Positions 55,077 to 63,734 of a DNA stretch of 64,000 nucleotides are shown here, in pieces. Every line of letters starts with the position of its first letter. Positions within the stretch are counted from its first letter, which is position 1. The notes beneath the pieces were generated by a model, which did not search any database, was not told the DNA's origin, and saw only the letters and a program-made list of their open reading frames with translations. The position numbers were made by a program, and so were the translations under genes. Source of the DNA: Streptomyces sp. F001 (GTDB lineage: Bacteria; Actinomycetota; Actinomycetes; Streptomycetales; Streptomycetaceae); assembly GCF_004187715.1 (NCBI RefSeq), contig NZ_QZWF01000003.1, positions 248,001 through 312,000 on the forward strand, written 5' to 3'.

Positions 55077-55366
55077 TCCGCCACCTGGTCCTGTTCAAGC
55101 TCAACGAGGGTGTCGAGCGTGACGACCCGCGCGTCGTGCAGGGCGTCGAGGCCTTTCGGGCCCTCGGCGACCAGATCGAGGAGCTGCGCTTCTGGGAGCT
55201 CGGCTGGAACGTCAGCGACCGGCCCGTCGCGTACGACTTCGCGATCAACTCGGCCGTCGACGACCAGGACGCCCTCAAGCGCTATCTGGAGCATCCGGCG
55301 CACCAGGCGGGCGTCGCCCCCTGGCGGGAGTTCGCCACTTGGGTGATCGCCGACTACGAGATCTGA
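55073..55366 (+). CDS. Dabb-family (stress-response A/B barrel) protein
   Basis: 97 residues forming one dimeric alpha-beta barrel domain: MIRHLVLFKLNEGVERDDPR, the central ELGWNVSDRPVAYDFAI and the closing HPAHQAGVAPWREFA. The role is unclear in bacteria. Confidence 0.9.
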   Translation: MIRHLVLFKLNEGVERDDPRVVQGVEAFRALGDQIEELRFWELGWNVSDRPVAYDFAINSAVDDQDALKRYLEHPAHQAGVAPWREFATWVIADYEI

Positions 55367-55382
55367 GGCCCACGGACTCCCG

Positions 55383-55409
55383 AGCCCTCCGCCGGAACGG
55401 CGGGGGGCT
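55383..55409 (+). terminator. terminator after the Dabb gene
   Basis: 12-bp stem AGCCCTCCGCCG / CGGCGGGGGGCT with one G-T pair and a GAA loop, followed by TTTC. Confidence 0.8.
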
Positions 55410-55538
55410 TTCATGCGTCTTACGCCCCAACTTGCCTTCAACACGGCGTTATGCGGTGCTTGCACACGGTGCACATGTCTTGTGATGCTATGACCGCTTT
55501 TGACGGATGTGTTGATGGACCATGAGGTGGAGTTGACC

Positions 55539-56360
55539 GTGTCGGCCAGTACTGCGCCTCAAGCACCCCCCGAGGAGGAGGCCGCGCCGCAGCGCAGCCG
55601 GGGCGCCGACACACGGGCACTCACCCAGGTCCTGTTCGCCGAGCTCAAGAAGCTGGAGCCGGGCACGCCGGAACACACCCGGGTGCGGGGGGCGCTGATC
55701 GAGGCCAACCTTCCGCTCGTACGCTACGCGGCCGCCCGTTTCCGCTCCCGCAACGAACCCATGGAGGACGTCGTCCAGGTCGGCACCATCGGGCTCATCA
55801 ACGCCATCGACCGTTTCGACCCGGACCGGGGCGTACAGTTCCCGACCTTCGCGATGCCGACCGTCGTCGGGGAGATCAAGCGGTACTTCCGCGACAACGT
55901 CCGCACGGTCCACGTACCGCGCCGACTGCACGAGCTGTGGGTGCAGGTCAACAGCGCGACCGAGGATCTGACCACCGCCTTCGGGCGCACCCCGACGACC
56001 GCCGAGATCGCCGAGCGGCTGCGCATCACCGAGGACGAGGTGCTGTCCTGCATCGAGGCCGGACGGTCCTACCACGCGACCTCGCTGGAGGCGGCCCAGG
56101 AGGGCGACGGCCTGCCCGGCCTCCTCGACCGGCTCGGCTACGAGGACCCCGCCCTCGACGGGGTCGAGCACCGCGACCTGGTCCGGCATCTGCTCGTCCA
56201 GCTCCCGGAACGCGAGCAGCGGATTCTGCTGCTGCGCTATTACAGCAACCTCACCCAGTCGCAGATCAGTGCGGAACTCGGGGTCTCGCAGATGCATGTG
56301 TCGCGGCTGCTTGCGCGGAGCTTTCAGCGGCTGCGTTCGGCGAACCGGATCGAGGCGTAG
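55539..56360 (+). CDS. sigF: SigB-family sigma factor (SigF-like)
   Basis: 273-residue sigma-70 group 3 factor. Region 2 includes [20 protein letters not shown] and [20 protein letters not shown]. Region 3 starts [13 protein letters not shown]. The region 4 HTH is [23 protein letters not shown] 55539 (GGAG 6 bases before) gives [11 protein letters not shown], which agrees with my memory of SigF. These factors are normally held by anti-sigma proteins and serve sporulation or stress. The name sigF is inferred from the adjacent SigN-like gene and upstream synteny. Confidence 0.85.
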   Translation: MSASTAPQAPPEEEAAPQRSRGADTRALTQVLFAELKKLEPGTPEHTRVRGALIEANLPLVRYAAARFRSRNEPMEDVVQVGTIGLINAIDRFDPDRGVQFPTFAMPTVVGEIKRYFRDNVRTVHVPRRLHELWVQVNSATEDLTTAFGRTPTTAEIAERLRITEDEVLSCIEAGRSYHATSLEAAQEGDGLPGLLDRLGYEDPALDGVEHRDLVRHLLVQLPEREQRILLLRYYSNLTQSQISAELGVSQMHVSRLLARSFQRLRSANRIEA

Positions 56361-56862
56361 CGCTCCGCCGGGGGTGCGGTAGCCATCTGCGGGTGCGTTG
56401 TGGCTGGTCGCTCCCCCACTCTCGGCTCCTCCCCCACGCTCGGCTTCGCTCGCGCGGGGGGGGGACCCCCATCGCGGCGGAGCCGCATATCGATACAGCC
56501 CCGCGCCCCTTTGGGGCGCCGCCGAACCGCACCTGAGTGCGCCGAACCCGCTCAGGCGGATCGCCCTGCCACCGCGAATCGAACCGGCGCACAACCGAAT
56601 GAGAGGTCGAGGCATCACCAGCACGGGCGAATCGCTCACCAGGGCCGTTGCCGTCGAATTTGTGCCGAAGGACCGTCAGACCCCCTTCTTCCAGGACGGA
56701 TTCGCATCTCACGTGTCGACATGTCTCTACAGCGTGTTGCCGACATGTGACATTCTGCGGGAAGAGCGTTTGCCGGTGCCCAGGCGCCGGTATTCAGGTG
56801 AAGGCTGACGTTCCTCATCGGGAGCGTTCGCCGCGACCGTCCCGCGACCCAAAGGGGGTGGC
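56361..56862. other. sigF-sigN intergenic region
   Basis: Five hundred bases without a gene. Holds a GC-rich Streptomyces-type spacer block with hairpin GCGCCCC-TTT-GGGGCGC at 56503-56519. Next come less GC-rich promoter sequences with two CGACATGT motifs (near 56717 and 56740), separated by about 24 bases. Confidence 0.5.
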
Positions 56863-57774
56863 ATGTCCGCAGACCAGGGCAGCTCGAAGGTGCTGACGCT
56901 CACGAAGAGCGAGGCAGCGCCGGAGGCTCTCGACGCGCTCGACGCCATCGGCGCCCTCAACGACGTATCGGCCCTCGAGGCCACGCCCACCCCGGCCCCG
57001 CCGGCCTCGGAGTCCATCGACACCCGCACCCTCTCCCGCTCCCTGTTCCTGCGGCTCGCCGCGCTCGACGAGGACAGCCCGGAGCGCGCGTACGTCCGGG
57101 ACACCCTGATCGAGCTCAATCTCCCCCTCGTGCGCTACGCGGCCGCCCGCTTCCGCTCCCGCAACGAGCCGATGGAGGACATCGTCCAGGTCGGCACGAT
57201 CGGCCTGATCAAGGCCATCGACCGGTTCGACTGCGAACGGGGCGTGGAGTTCCCGACGTTCGCGATGCCCACGGTCGTCGGTGAGATCAAGCGGTTCTTC
57301 CGGGACACGTCGTGGTCGGTGCGTGTGCCGCGCCGTCTCCAGGAGCTGCGCCTGGCCCTGACGAAGGCCAGCGACGAGCTGTCCCAGAAGCTGGACCGCT
57401 CCCCGACCGTGACCGAACTCGCCGCCGTCCTCGGTGTCTCCGAGGAGGATGTCGTCGACGGCCTCGCGGTGGGCAACGCCTACACCGCCTCGTCCCTGGA
57501 CTCCCCGGCCCCGGAGGACGACGGCGGCGAGGGCTCGCTGGCGGACCGGCTCGGCTACGAGGACACGGCGCTGGAGGGCGTGGAGTACCGCGAATCCCTG
57601 AAGCCGCTACTGGCCAAGCTCCCGCCCCGGGAGCGGCGGATCATCATGCTGCGCTTCTTCGCCAACATGACCCAGTCGCAGATCGGCGAGGAGGTCGGCA
57701 TCTCCCAGATGCATGTCTCCCGGCTCCTCACCCGGACCCTGGCCCAGCTGCGTGAGGGGCTCATCTCCGACTGA
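56863..57774 (+). CDS. sigN: SigB-family sigma factor (SigN-like)
   Basis: 303-residue paralogue of the preceding sigma factor. The first 50 residues are variable. Region 2 ([20 protein letters not shown]) is nearly identical to that of SigF. Region 3 begins SWSVRVPRRLQELRLAL. The HTH is [25 protein letters not shown] lies before ATG 56863. It probably arose by tandem duplication and has its own promoter in the 500-base spacer. The symbol is by synteny. Confidence 0.82.
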   Translation: MSADQGSSKVLTLTKSEAAPEALDALDAIGALNDVSALEATPTPAPPASESIDTRTLSRSLFLRLAALDEDSPERAYVRDTLIELNLPLVRYAAARFRSRNEPMEDIVQVGTIGLIKAIDRFDCERGVEFPTFAMPTVVGEIKRFFRDTSWSVRVPRRLQELRLALTKASDELSQKLDRSPTVTELAAVLGVSEEDVVDGLAVGNAYTASSLDSPAPEDDGGEGSLADRLGYEDTALEGVEYRESLKPLLAKLPPRERRIIMLRFFANMTQSQIGEEVGISQMHVSRLLTRTLAQLREGLISD

Positions 57775-57813
57775 AGGCTTCCTATCTGACGGAGCGTCAG
57801 CCACTATGGCGCG

Positions 57814-58557
57814 ATGCTTCCAACGACCTGGACCCGTGGCCGCCGGGGTGCCGTGATCGGTGCGTCGGCGGCCGTCGTCTGCCTCGGTGCGGTACTCGCC
57901 GGGTACGGAGGCGGCGGCGCGGACGGCGGATACGTCGCGGTCGGCGCGGGCGCAGGCCCGTCCGGGCGTACGGCGGCGGAGCCGACGGGTGGCGTGCGGC
58001 TGGTGCCCCTCGACGGAGCGGAAGCGGCGGGCGAAGGCGAGGGCAGCCCCTCGGCCAACTCTTCTGCCGACAGGGGAAGTTCAGGTCAGCCGTCGCCGGA
58101 CGGCACACCGAGCGCAGGCAGCGGCTCCGCCCCCACGAGCGGCGATCACAGCAGGCCGGCCGCCGACGAGCCCTCGGGCACGGATTCCGCTCCTGCGGAG
58201 GCGGATTCGCCGGCTCCGACGCCCTCCCCCACGCGTACGGCACCTCAGGGGCCGGCCGCGCTGAGTGTGGGCGAGCCCGTGCGGGAGCCCACCGACAAAC
58301 GCTGGTGCGAGAAGGTGACCCTCCCCCTGCACAACACCGGGGAAACCGCGGTGCGTTCGGGCACGGTGACCTTCGGGACGCACATCATCGGCGCGCTCGG
58401 CATCGACTGGGGAACGGTCGAGTCCAGCGGGAAACTTCCGGCGCCGATCGCAGCCGGCGCGCGGAAGGAAGAGTCCTGGACGGTGTGCGTCGACGCGTGG
58501 CGCGTGCCGCTCGGCATGCACATCGAGACGCGGGACGTCGACGTCCGGTGGGAGTGA
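57814..58557 (+). CDS. secreted hypothetical protein with Ser/Pro-rich linker
   Basis: 247 residues. The signal helix AVIGASAAVVCLGAVLAGYG is followed by about 100 residues rich in Ser, Pro, Gly and Ala. A compact C-terminal beta-type domain (KRWCEKVTLPLHNTGETAVR to MHIETRDVDVRWE) contains two cysteines that could pair. No family name is known to me. It lies 40 bases downstream of sigN. Confidence 0.75.
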   Translation: MLPTTWTRGRRGAVIGASAAVVCLGAVLAGYGGGGADGGYVAVGAGAGPSGRTAAEPTGGVRLVPLDGAEAAGEGEGSPSANSSADRGSSGQPSPDGTPSAGSGSAPTSGDHSRPAADEPSGTDSAPAEADSPAPTPSPTRTAPQGPAALSVGEPVREPTDKRWCEKVTLPLHNTGETAVRSGTVTFGTHIIGALGIDWGTVESSGKLPAPIAAGARKEESWTVCVDAWRVPLGMHIETRDVDVRWE

Positions 58558-58578
58558 GCTGCTTCCCGTGCAGGTGAG

Positions 58579-58773
58579 CTACTTCAGCGCGAGCCAGGCG
58601 ACCGCGGCGACGATCACGACGGCGGCCACGATGCCGACGATCAGGCCGAGGCGGGGACCCGCCGGGGCGGCCGCCTGCTGCCGGGCCTGAGGGGCCTCGT
58701 CGACGAACGCGCGGAACATCTGGGTGCTGCCGGCGGGGTCGTGGTTGCCCTGGGGGTTCTGGGTGTTGGCCAT
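58579..58773 (-). CDS. small tail-anchored membrane protein
   Basis: 64 residues. The polar start MANTQNPQGNHDPAGSTQMF is followed by a C-terminal helix (LGLIVGIVAAVVIVAAVAWL) and a final Lys. ATG 58773 is chosen over longer in-frame extensions. Convergent with the secreted protein gene. Function unknown. Confidence 0.65.
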   Translation of the reverse strand: MANTQNPQGNHDPAGSTQMFRAFVDEAPQARQQAAAPAGPRLGLIVGIVAAVVIVAAVAWLALK

Positions 58774-58868
58774 GGCCCGAGACCCTAGCGAAAACGTCGG
58801 GGCTGCCCAAGTGCGGGGTTCGTCACGGCACCGGCAGGCCCGACCTGCACCTTTACATCCGCCAATAC

Positions 58869-58952
58869 TTGCCTTTGCCAAGTTTTTATGCCCGGTACAC
58901 CCGATTTAGTTTGCCTGTAGCAACCAATAAATCTATGGTTGCCCTAAGCAAC
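58869..58952. promoter_or_regulatory. three MarR-type operator candidates
   Basis: TTGCCTTTGCCAA (58869), TTGCCTGTAGCAA (58911) and TTGCCCTAAGCAA (58939) share TTGC-N5-GCAA symmetry; the first is imperfect. They lie in an AT-rich stretch just before the marR gene, consistent with autoregulation. Confidence 0.65.
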
Positions 58953-58968
58953 AAACACGGGAGATGCC

Positions 58969-59457
58969 ATGGCCGAACAGGCGCAGTACGAGGAGCTGGC
59001 CCGCCAGCTCAGTGGCGTCGGGGCCGTGAAGCGGGAGATGGCCCGGATTCTGCCGACCGACTGCCCGGGCGGCTCGGTCGCCGTGCTGACGCTGCTCGAC
59101 CGGCACGGCGACATGCGCATCGGCAGGCTCGCCGAGCTGCTGGCCGTCGACATGTCGGTCACCAGCCGCCATGTCACCCATGTCGCCGAGCGGGGCTGGA
59201 TCGAACGCTCCCCCGACCCGGCGGACAAGCGCTCGCGCATCCTGCGCCTGACCCCGACCGGCCGCGCCAAGCTCGACGAGCTGACCCGGCGGACCACAGA
59301 GCTGCTGGCCGACCGGCTGAGCGACTGGACCGACGACGAGGTCGGTGAACTCACCCGGCTCATGACCCGGCTCCGGACCAGCTTCGACGACTGCCGGTCC
59401 ACCGCCCGGTCCGCCCCTCCTGCCGACCCGACCACCCGCACACCCGCACGCACCTAA
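58969..59457 (+). CDS. MarR-family transcriptional regulator
   Basis: 162-residue dimeric winged-helix repressor. The recognition region is MRIGRLAELLAVDMSVTSRH and the wing is SPDPADKRSRILRLTPTGR. A Thr/Pro-rich tail ends the chain. GGGAG precedes ATG 58969. It heads an operon with an efflux pump and YceI. It probably represses its own operon through the TTGC-N5-GCAA sites upstream, with a pump substrate as inducer. Confidence 0.9.
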   Translation: MAEQAQYEELARQLSGVGAVKREMARILPTDCPGGSVAVLTLLDRHGDMRIGRLAELLAVDMSVTSRHVTHVAERGWIERSPDPADKRSRILRLTPTGRAKLDELTRRTTELLADRLSDWTDDEVGELTRLMTRLRTSFDDCRSTARSAPPADPTTRTPART

Positions 59458-59484
59458 GAGATGCACGTAAGAGATAGGAAGCCC

Positions 59485-62007
59485 ATGGCAACGACCACAC
59501 CAGCCGGTGTGCGGGCCCACGCCAAGCACGGGGGAGGCTCGCACGGCTCCGCCGACGGCGCTGCGATGTCGCACCGGCAGATCATGGAGGCACTGACCGG
59601 CCTGCTGCTCGGCATGTTCGTCGCGATCCTGTCGTCGACGATCGTCTCCAACGCGCTGCCCGACATCATCAGCGACCTCGGCGGCGGCCAGAGCGCCTAC
59701 ACCTGGGTGGTGACCGCGTCGCTGCTGGCGATGACCGCGTCCACTCCGCTGTGGGGCAAGCTCGCCGACCTCTTCTCCAAGAAGCTGCTGATCCAGCTGG
59801 CTCTGGTGATCTTCGTGGTGGGCTCGGCGGCCGCCGGTCTGTCCCAGAACCCGGAGACGCTGATCACGTTCCGCGCCGTCCAGGGCATCGGCATGGGTGG
59901 TCTGTCCTCGCTGGCCCAGATCATCCTGGCGGCGATGATCTCGCCGCGTGAGCGCGGCCGGTACAACGGCTACCTCGGCGCCACGTTCGCGACCGCGATG
60001 GTCGGCGGCCCGCTGATCGGCGGTGTCATCACCGACACCGACTGGCTGGGCTGGCGCTGGTGCTTCTACGTCGGCGTACCCTTCGCCGTCATAGCCCTGA
60101 TCGTGCTCCAGCGCACCCTGCACCTCCCGGTCGTCAAGCGGAAGGTCAAGGTCGACTGGGCAGGCGCCTTCTTCATCACGGCCGCGGTCTGCCTGCTGCT
60201 GATCTGGGTGACCTTCGCCGGTGACAAGTACGACTGGGTGTCCACCGAGACGTACGCCATACTCGGCGGCACGCTCGCGCTGCTGGTGATCTTCCTGATC
60301 GTCGAGTCCAAGGCGTCCGAGCCGATCATCCCGCTGCGGCTGTTCCGCAACCGCACCATCACGCTGGCCTCGCTCGCCTCGCTGTTCGTCGGCATCGCGA
60401 TGTTCGCCGGCACGATCTACTTCAGCCAGTACTTCCAGCTGGCCCGGAACGAGTCGCCGACCATGTCCGGCGTCCTGACCATCCCGCTGATCGGCGGTCT
60501 GTTCCTCTCCTCCACCGTCTCCGGCCAGGTCATCACCCGCACCGGACGCTGGAAGGCCTGGCTGGTGGCCGGTGGTGTGCTGGTGACCGGCGGTCTCGGC
60601 CTGCTCGGCACGATCCGCTACGACACCGAGTACTGGCACGTGGCCTGCTACATGGCGCTGCTGGGCCTCGGCGTCGGCATGATGATGCAGAACCTGGTGC
60701 TCGCCACGCAGAACCAGGTGGCCCCGGGCGACCTGGGCGCGGCCAGCTCGGTGGTGAACTTCTTCCGGTCCCTCGGCGGTGCGGTGGGCGTCTCCGCGCT
60801 GGGCGCGGTCCTGAGCACCCGCATCACGCACTACGTCGAGGAAGGGGCGTCCGACCTCCCCCGGAAGTACGCGTCCGCGCTCTCCGAGTCCAGCTCCTCC
60901 GGCAGCATCCCGGACATGGACGCCCTGCCCGGCCCGATCCGCACCCTCTTGGAGAGCGCCTACGGCCACGGCATCGCGGACGTGTTCCTCTACGCCGCGC
61001 CGGTCGCGCTGCTCGCTCTGCTGTTCTCCCTGTTCATCAAGGAGGTTCCGCTGAAGACCCAGGGGGCGCTGGCACAGTCCACCCAGCAGTCCACCCAGGC
61101 GGAGACGCCCGCCGACGTGCCCGCGCCGGCCGGCGCGCAGGAGCGGGTCCCGGCCCTCGTCGCCGCGGCGCCGCCGGCCGGTCCCGAGGGGACGCAGCGG
61201 CTCGCGGCGGTCGCCACCACGGCAGCCGAGCCGGGTCCCGCCGGCGACGGCATCCCGGTCCGCGGCCAGGTCCGCGGCGCCGAGAGCGCGCCCGTCCCGC
61301 AGGCCGCGATCACGCTGATCTCCCTCTCGGGCCGCCAGCTGGGCCGGGCGGTCGCGCAGGCCGACGGCTTCTACGCGGTGGACGCGCCGGGCACGGGCTC
61401 GTACGTCCTGATCGCCTCCGCCGACGGGTTCCAGCCGCAGGCGTCGACGATCGTCGTGAACGGTGAGCCGCTCACGTACGACATCCTGCTCAGCGGCACC
61501 AGCGGGCTGACCGGTGTCGTGCGGGCCGTCGGCAACGCGCTGCCCGTGAAGGACGCGATGGTCATCGTGACCGATGTGCGCGGCGACCTGCTGGCCAGCC
61601 AGACCACCGGTGAGTACGGCGAGTTCGGCTTCGCCGAGCTGGTGCCGGGGACGGTGACCGTCGCGGTGAACGCCGCCGGCTACCGGCCGCGTGCACTGCC
61701 CGTCGAGGTGGGCGGCACGGGCGTCACCCGCATCGAGGTCGACCTGGACGCGGGCGCCCAGGTGCAGGGCGTCGTACGGGCGCCGCACGGGCCGCTGGCC
61801 GACGCCCGGGTGACGCTGGTCGACGCGGCGGGCAACGTCGTCGGCACCGCCACCACCGGGACGGACGGGGCGTACGCCTTCACCGATCTCGACAGCGGCG
61901 ACTACACGGTCATCGCGACCGGCTACCCGCCGGCGGCGATGGCACTGACGGTCACCGGCACCGGCGTCGACGGCCACGACATCGAACTTGCCCACCCTGG
62001 CGAGTAG
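59485..62007 (+). CDS. DHA2-type MFS drug exporter with C-terminal beta-sandwich repeats
   Basis: 840 residues. Residues about 35-540 are a 14-helix EmrB/QacA-type proton antiporter (motif A GKLADLFSKK, motif C-like TFATAMVGGPLIGGVITD). The last helix ends at FSLFIKEVPLK. After an Ala/Pro-rich linker come three tandem carboxypeptidase-regulatory/Cna-B-like domains (about 588-670, 671-755, 756-840), each with a GxV-x-A-x-V-T-L start and a YxFxxLxxGxYTV-type end. Ordinary pumps stop at about 500 residues. ATG 59485 has AGGAAG upstream. Confidence 0.9.
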   Translation: MATTTPAGVRAHAKHGGGSHGSADGAAMSHRQIMEALTGLLLGMFVAILSSTIVSNALPDIISDLGGGQSAYTWVVTASLLAMTASTPLWGKLADLFSKKLLIQLALVIFVVGSAAAGLSQNPETLITFRAVQGIGMGGLSSLAQIILAAMISPRERGRYNGYLGATFATAMVGGPLIGGVITDTDWLGWRWCFYVGVPFAVIALIVLQRTLHLPVVKRKVKVDWAGAFFITAAVCLLLIWVTFAGDKYDWVSTETYAILGGTLALLVIFLIVESKASEPIIPLRLFRNRTITLASLASLFVGIAMFAGTIYFSQYFQLARNESPTMSGVLTIPLIGGLFLSSTVSGQVITRTGRWKAWLVAGGVLVTGGLGLLGTIRYDTEYWHVACYMALLGLGVGMMMQNLVLATQNQVAPGDLGAASSVVNFFRSLGGAVGVSALGAVLSTRITHYVEEGASDLPRKYASALSESSSSGSIPDMDALPGPIRTLLESAYGHGIADVFLYAAPVALLALLFSLFIKEVPLKTQGALAQSTQQSTQAETPADVPAPAGAQERVPALVAAAPPAGPEGTQRLAAVATTAAEPGPAGDGIPVRGQVRGAESAPVPQAAITLISLSGRQLGRAVAQADGFYAVDAPGTGSYVLIASADGFQPQASTIVVNGEPLTYDILLSGTSGLTGVVRAVGNALPVKDAMVIVTDVRGDLLASQTTGEYGEFGFAELVPGTVTVAVNAAGYRPRALPVEVGGTGVTRIEVDLDAGAQVQGVVRAPHGPLADARVTLVDAAGNVVGTATTGTDGAYAFTDLDSGDYTVIATGYPPAAMALTVTGTGVDGHDIELAHPGE

Positions 62008-62015
62008 TTGGACCC

Positions 62016-62068
62016 CGGCCCGTGGCGGGCGGCGCGCTCTGAGCGGAGGTGCGCCCCGCCACGGGCCG
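62016..62068 (+). terminator. hairpin between the exporter and yceI
   Basis: 14-bp stem CGGCCCGTGGCGGG / CCCGCCACGGGCCG with a long loop, followed by GTTTCTTT. It may attenuate read-through into the yceI gene. Confidence 0.75.
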
Positions 62069-62098
62069 GTTTCTTTGAGCTTCTGAGGAGTACGTGAG

Positions 62099-62926
62099 AT
62101 GGGACTGACCGCGAGGATCCGTACCCGGGACGGATGGGCCGTGTCGCACGCGGTCGTCACGGTGACCGACATGACCGGAACGCAGGTGCTGCGGGCGGAG
62201 GCGGACGCGGAGGGAACCGTACGGGATGCGACCCCGCTGGAGCCGGGGGCGTACACCGTCATCGTCACGGCCGTCGGCTACGCGCCCACTGCCGCGAGCG
62301 CGATCGTCACGGCGAGCGGCCGGGCCGAGATCGGCACGGTGACGCTGGCCCGGCAGGGCGGGGCCGAGCTGCCCCCGCCGGGGCCGTGGACGATCGATCC
62401 GACACACTCCAGCGTGGGTGCCGTCGCCCAGCATCTGGGGATCTCCAGCGTGCACGGCCGGTTCACCGACTTCACCGGCGCGATCGAGATCGCCCCGGAC
62501 GACATCGCCAAGTCCCGGGTGGAGGCGGTCATCCGGGCCGCCTCCATCGACACGGGGAACGCGATGCGGGACGGACACCTGAAGTCGCCGGACTTCCTGG
62601 ACGTGGAGAACCATCCCGAGATCACCTACCGGTCGACGGGGCTGACGGCGAACGGCCCCGACCGCTGGACCGTGCACGGCGAGCTGGGCATGCACGGGGT
62701 CGTACGCCCGGTGGACCTGGACCTCGCCTACCTCGGCACGGGCCCCGACCCCTGGGGCGGCACCCGCGCCGCCTTCCGGGCGACGACGGAGCTGCGGCGG
62801 GAGGACTTCGCCATGAACTACAACCAGGTCGTCCAGGCGGGCATCGCCGCGATCGGTGCGACGCTGAAGGTGGAGCTGGACGTCCAGGCGGTGCAGGGGG
62901 AGGTCTCCCTGCAGGCAGGGAGCTGA
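62099..62926 (+). CDS. YceI-family protein with N-terminal beta-sandwich domain
   Basis: 275 residues. Residues 1-88 are a carboxypeptidase-regulatory-like domain (LEPGAYTVIVTAVGYAPTAA) similar to the repeats on the upstream exporter. Residues about 93-275 are a YceI lipocalin-like barrel (WTIDPTHSSVGAVAQHLGIS, VHGRFTDFTG, NYNQVVQAGIAAIG), which binds isoprenoids or other lipids. No signal peptide is visible, so the protein appears cytoplasmic. GGAG lies before ATG 62099. Confidence 0.9.
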   Translation: MGLTARIRTRDGWAVSHAVVTVTDMTGTQVLRAEADAEGTVRDATPLEPGAYTVIVTAVGYAPTAASAIVTASGRAEIGTVTLARQGGAELPPPGPWTIDPTHSSVGAVAQHLGISSVHGRFTDFTGAIEIAPDDIAKSRVEAVIRAASIDTGNAMRDGHLKSPDFLDVENHPEITYRSTGLTANGPDRWTVHGELGMHGVVRPVDLDLAYLGTGPDPWGGTRAAFRATTELRREDFAMNYNQVVQAGIAAIGATLKVELDVQAVQGEVSLQAGS

Positions 62927-62954
62927 CGGACGGCACAGCTGTTCGCCAGGCCGC

Positions 62955-63347
62955 CTACTGCGGCTGTGTCGCGATCTGGATCAGGTTGCCGCAGGTGTCG
63001 TCGAAGACGGCGGTGGTGACGGGGCCCATCTCCACGGGCTCCTGGGTGAATCGGACGCCGAGGCCGCGCAGGCGCTCGTACTCCGCCTGCACGTCGTCGA
63101 CGGCGAACTGGGCGAGCGGGATGCCGTCCTCGACGAGCGTGTCGCGGTAGGTCTTGACGGCCGGGTGGCCGGCGGGCTCCAGGAGGAGTTCGGTGCCGCC
63201 GGGCTCCTCGGGCGAGACGACGGTCAGCCACCGGTCCTTCTCGCCCACCGGGACGTCGTGCTTCTTCACGAAGCCGAGGATCTCGGTGTAGAAGCGCAGG
63301 GCCTTGGCCTGGTCGTCGACGAAGACGCTGGTCAGATGGATCCTCAT
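62955..63347 (-). CDS. VOC-family (glyoxalase-like) protein
   Basis: 130-residue vicinal-oxygen-chelate protein: MRIHLTSVFVDDQAKALRFY, LLLEPAGHPAVKTYRDTL and the final FDDTCGNLIQIATQ. These domains bind metals, antibiotics or aldehydes. ATG 63347 overlaps the ArsR stop by 4 bases. Confidence 0.9.
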   Translation of the reverse strand: MRIHLTSVFVDDQAKALRFYTEILGFVKKHDVPVGEKDRWLTVVSPEEPGGTELLLEPAGHPAVKTYRDTLVEDGIPLAQFAVDDVQAEYERLRGLGVRFTQEPVEMGPVTTAVFDDTCGNLIQIATQPQ

Positions 63348-63646
63348 GGGGTGCTCTCCTCCGGTCCGGATGTGCCGGGCACGTGCCATCGCTCGGCGAT
63401 CTGCCGCAGCGGGGCTGTGTTCAGGTCGTGGAACTTGTAGCGGCCCTCCCGCCTGGTCTCGACGAGCCCGGCGGCCTCCAGCACGGCGAGGTGCTGGGAG
63501 ACGGCCTGGCGCGAGATGCCGAGCTGATGCTTCATGCTCAGCCGTGAGCAGATCTCGAACAGTGTCTGTCCGGACTTCTCCGTGAGCTCGTCGAGGATGG
63601 TGCGGCGGGTGGGGTCGGCCAGGGCTTTGAACAGATCGTCGGCCAC
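63344..63646 (-). CDS. ArsR-family transcriptional repressor
   Basis: 100-residue winged helix: DDLFKALADPTRRTILDELT, the HTH LGISRQAVSQHLAVLEAAGL, and the wing VETRREGRYKFHDL. No metal-binding Cys cluster is seen, so the inducer is not obvious. This resembles the SdpR-like group paired with glyoxalase/AHSA1 genes. GTG 63646 is chosen because the palindromic operator lies just upstream of it. Confidence 0.9.
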   Translation of the reverse strand: MADDLFKALADPTRRTILDELTEKSGQTLFEICSRLSMKHQLGISRQAVSQHLAVLEAAGLVETRREGRYKFHDLNTAPLRQIAERWHVPGTSGPEESTP

Positions 63647-63655
63647 GACCCCACC

Positions 63656-63679
63656 ATAGGCAAGTGCACACTTGCCTAT
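63656..63679. promoter_or_regulatory. perfect 24-bp palindrome, ArsR operator candidate
   Basis: Arms ATAGGCAAGTG and CACTTGCCTAT around central CA, 10 bases before the ArsR start and 56 bases before the divergent F420-type gene. Confidence 0.8.
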
Positions 63680-63734
63680 CAAGTCCGGGAATTCTTCCGC
63701 CGGCGCAGGCACGAGGGGAGCCTAAGCTGACGCC

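Noticed and set aside
56400..56530. Insertion-sequence end or MITE in the sigF-sigN spacer
   Set aside because: The GC-rich hairpins match common Streptomyces spacer sequence; no target-site duplication or terminal repeats were seen.
58933..62268. 1111-codon minus-strand ORF opposite the MFS exporter
   Set aside because: Compositionally His/Arg/Gly-rich shadow; the plus-strand gene has clear membrane helices and motifs.
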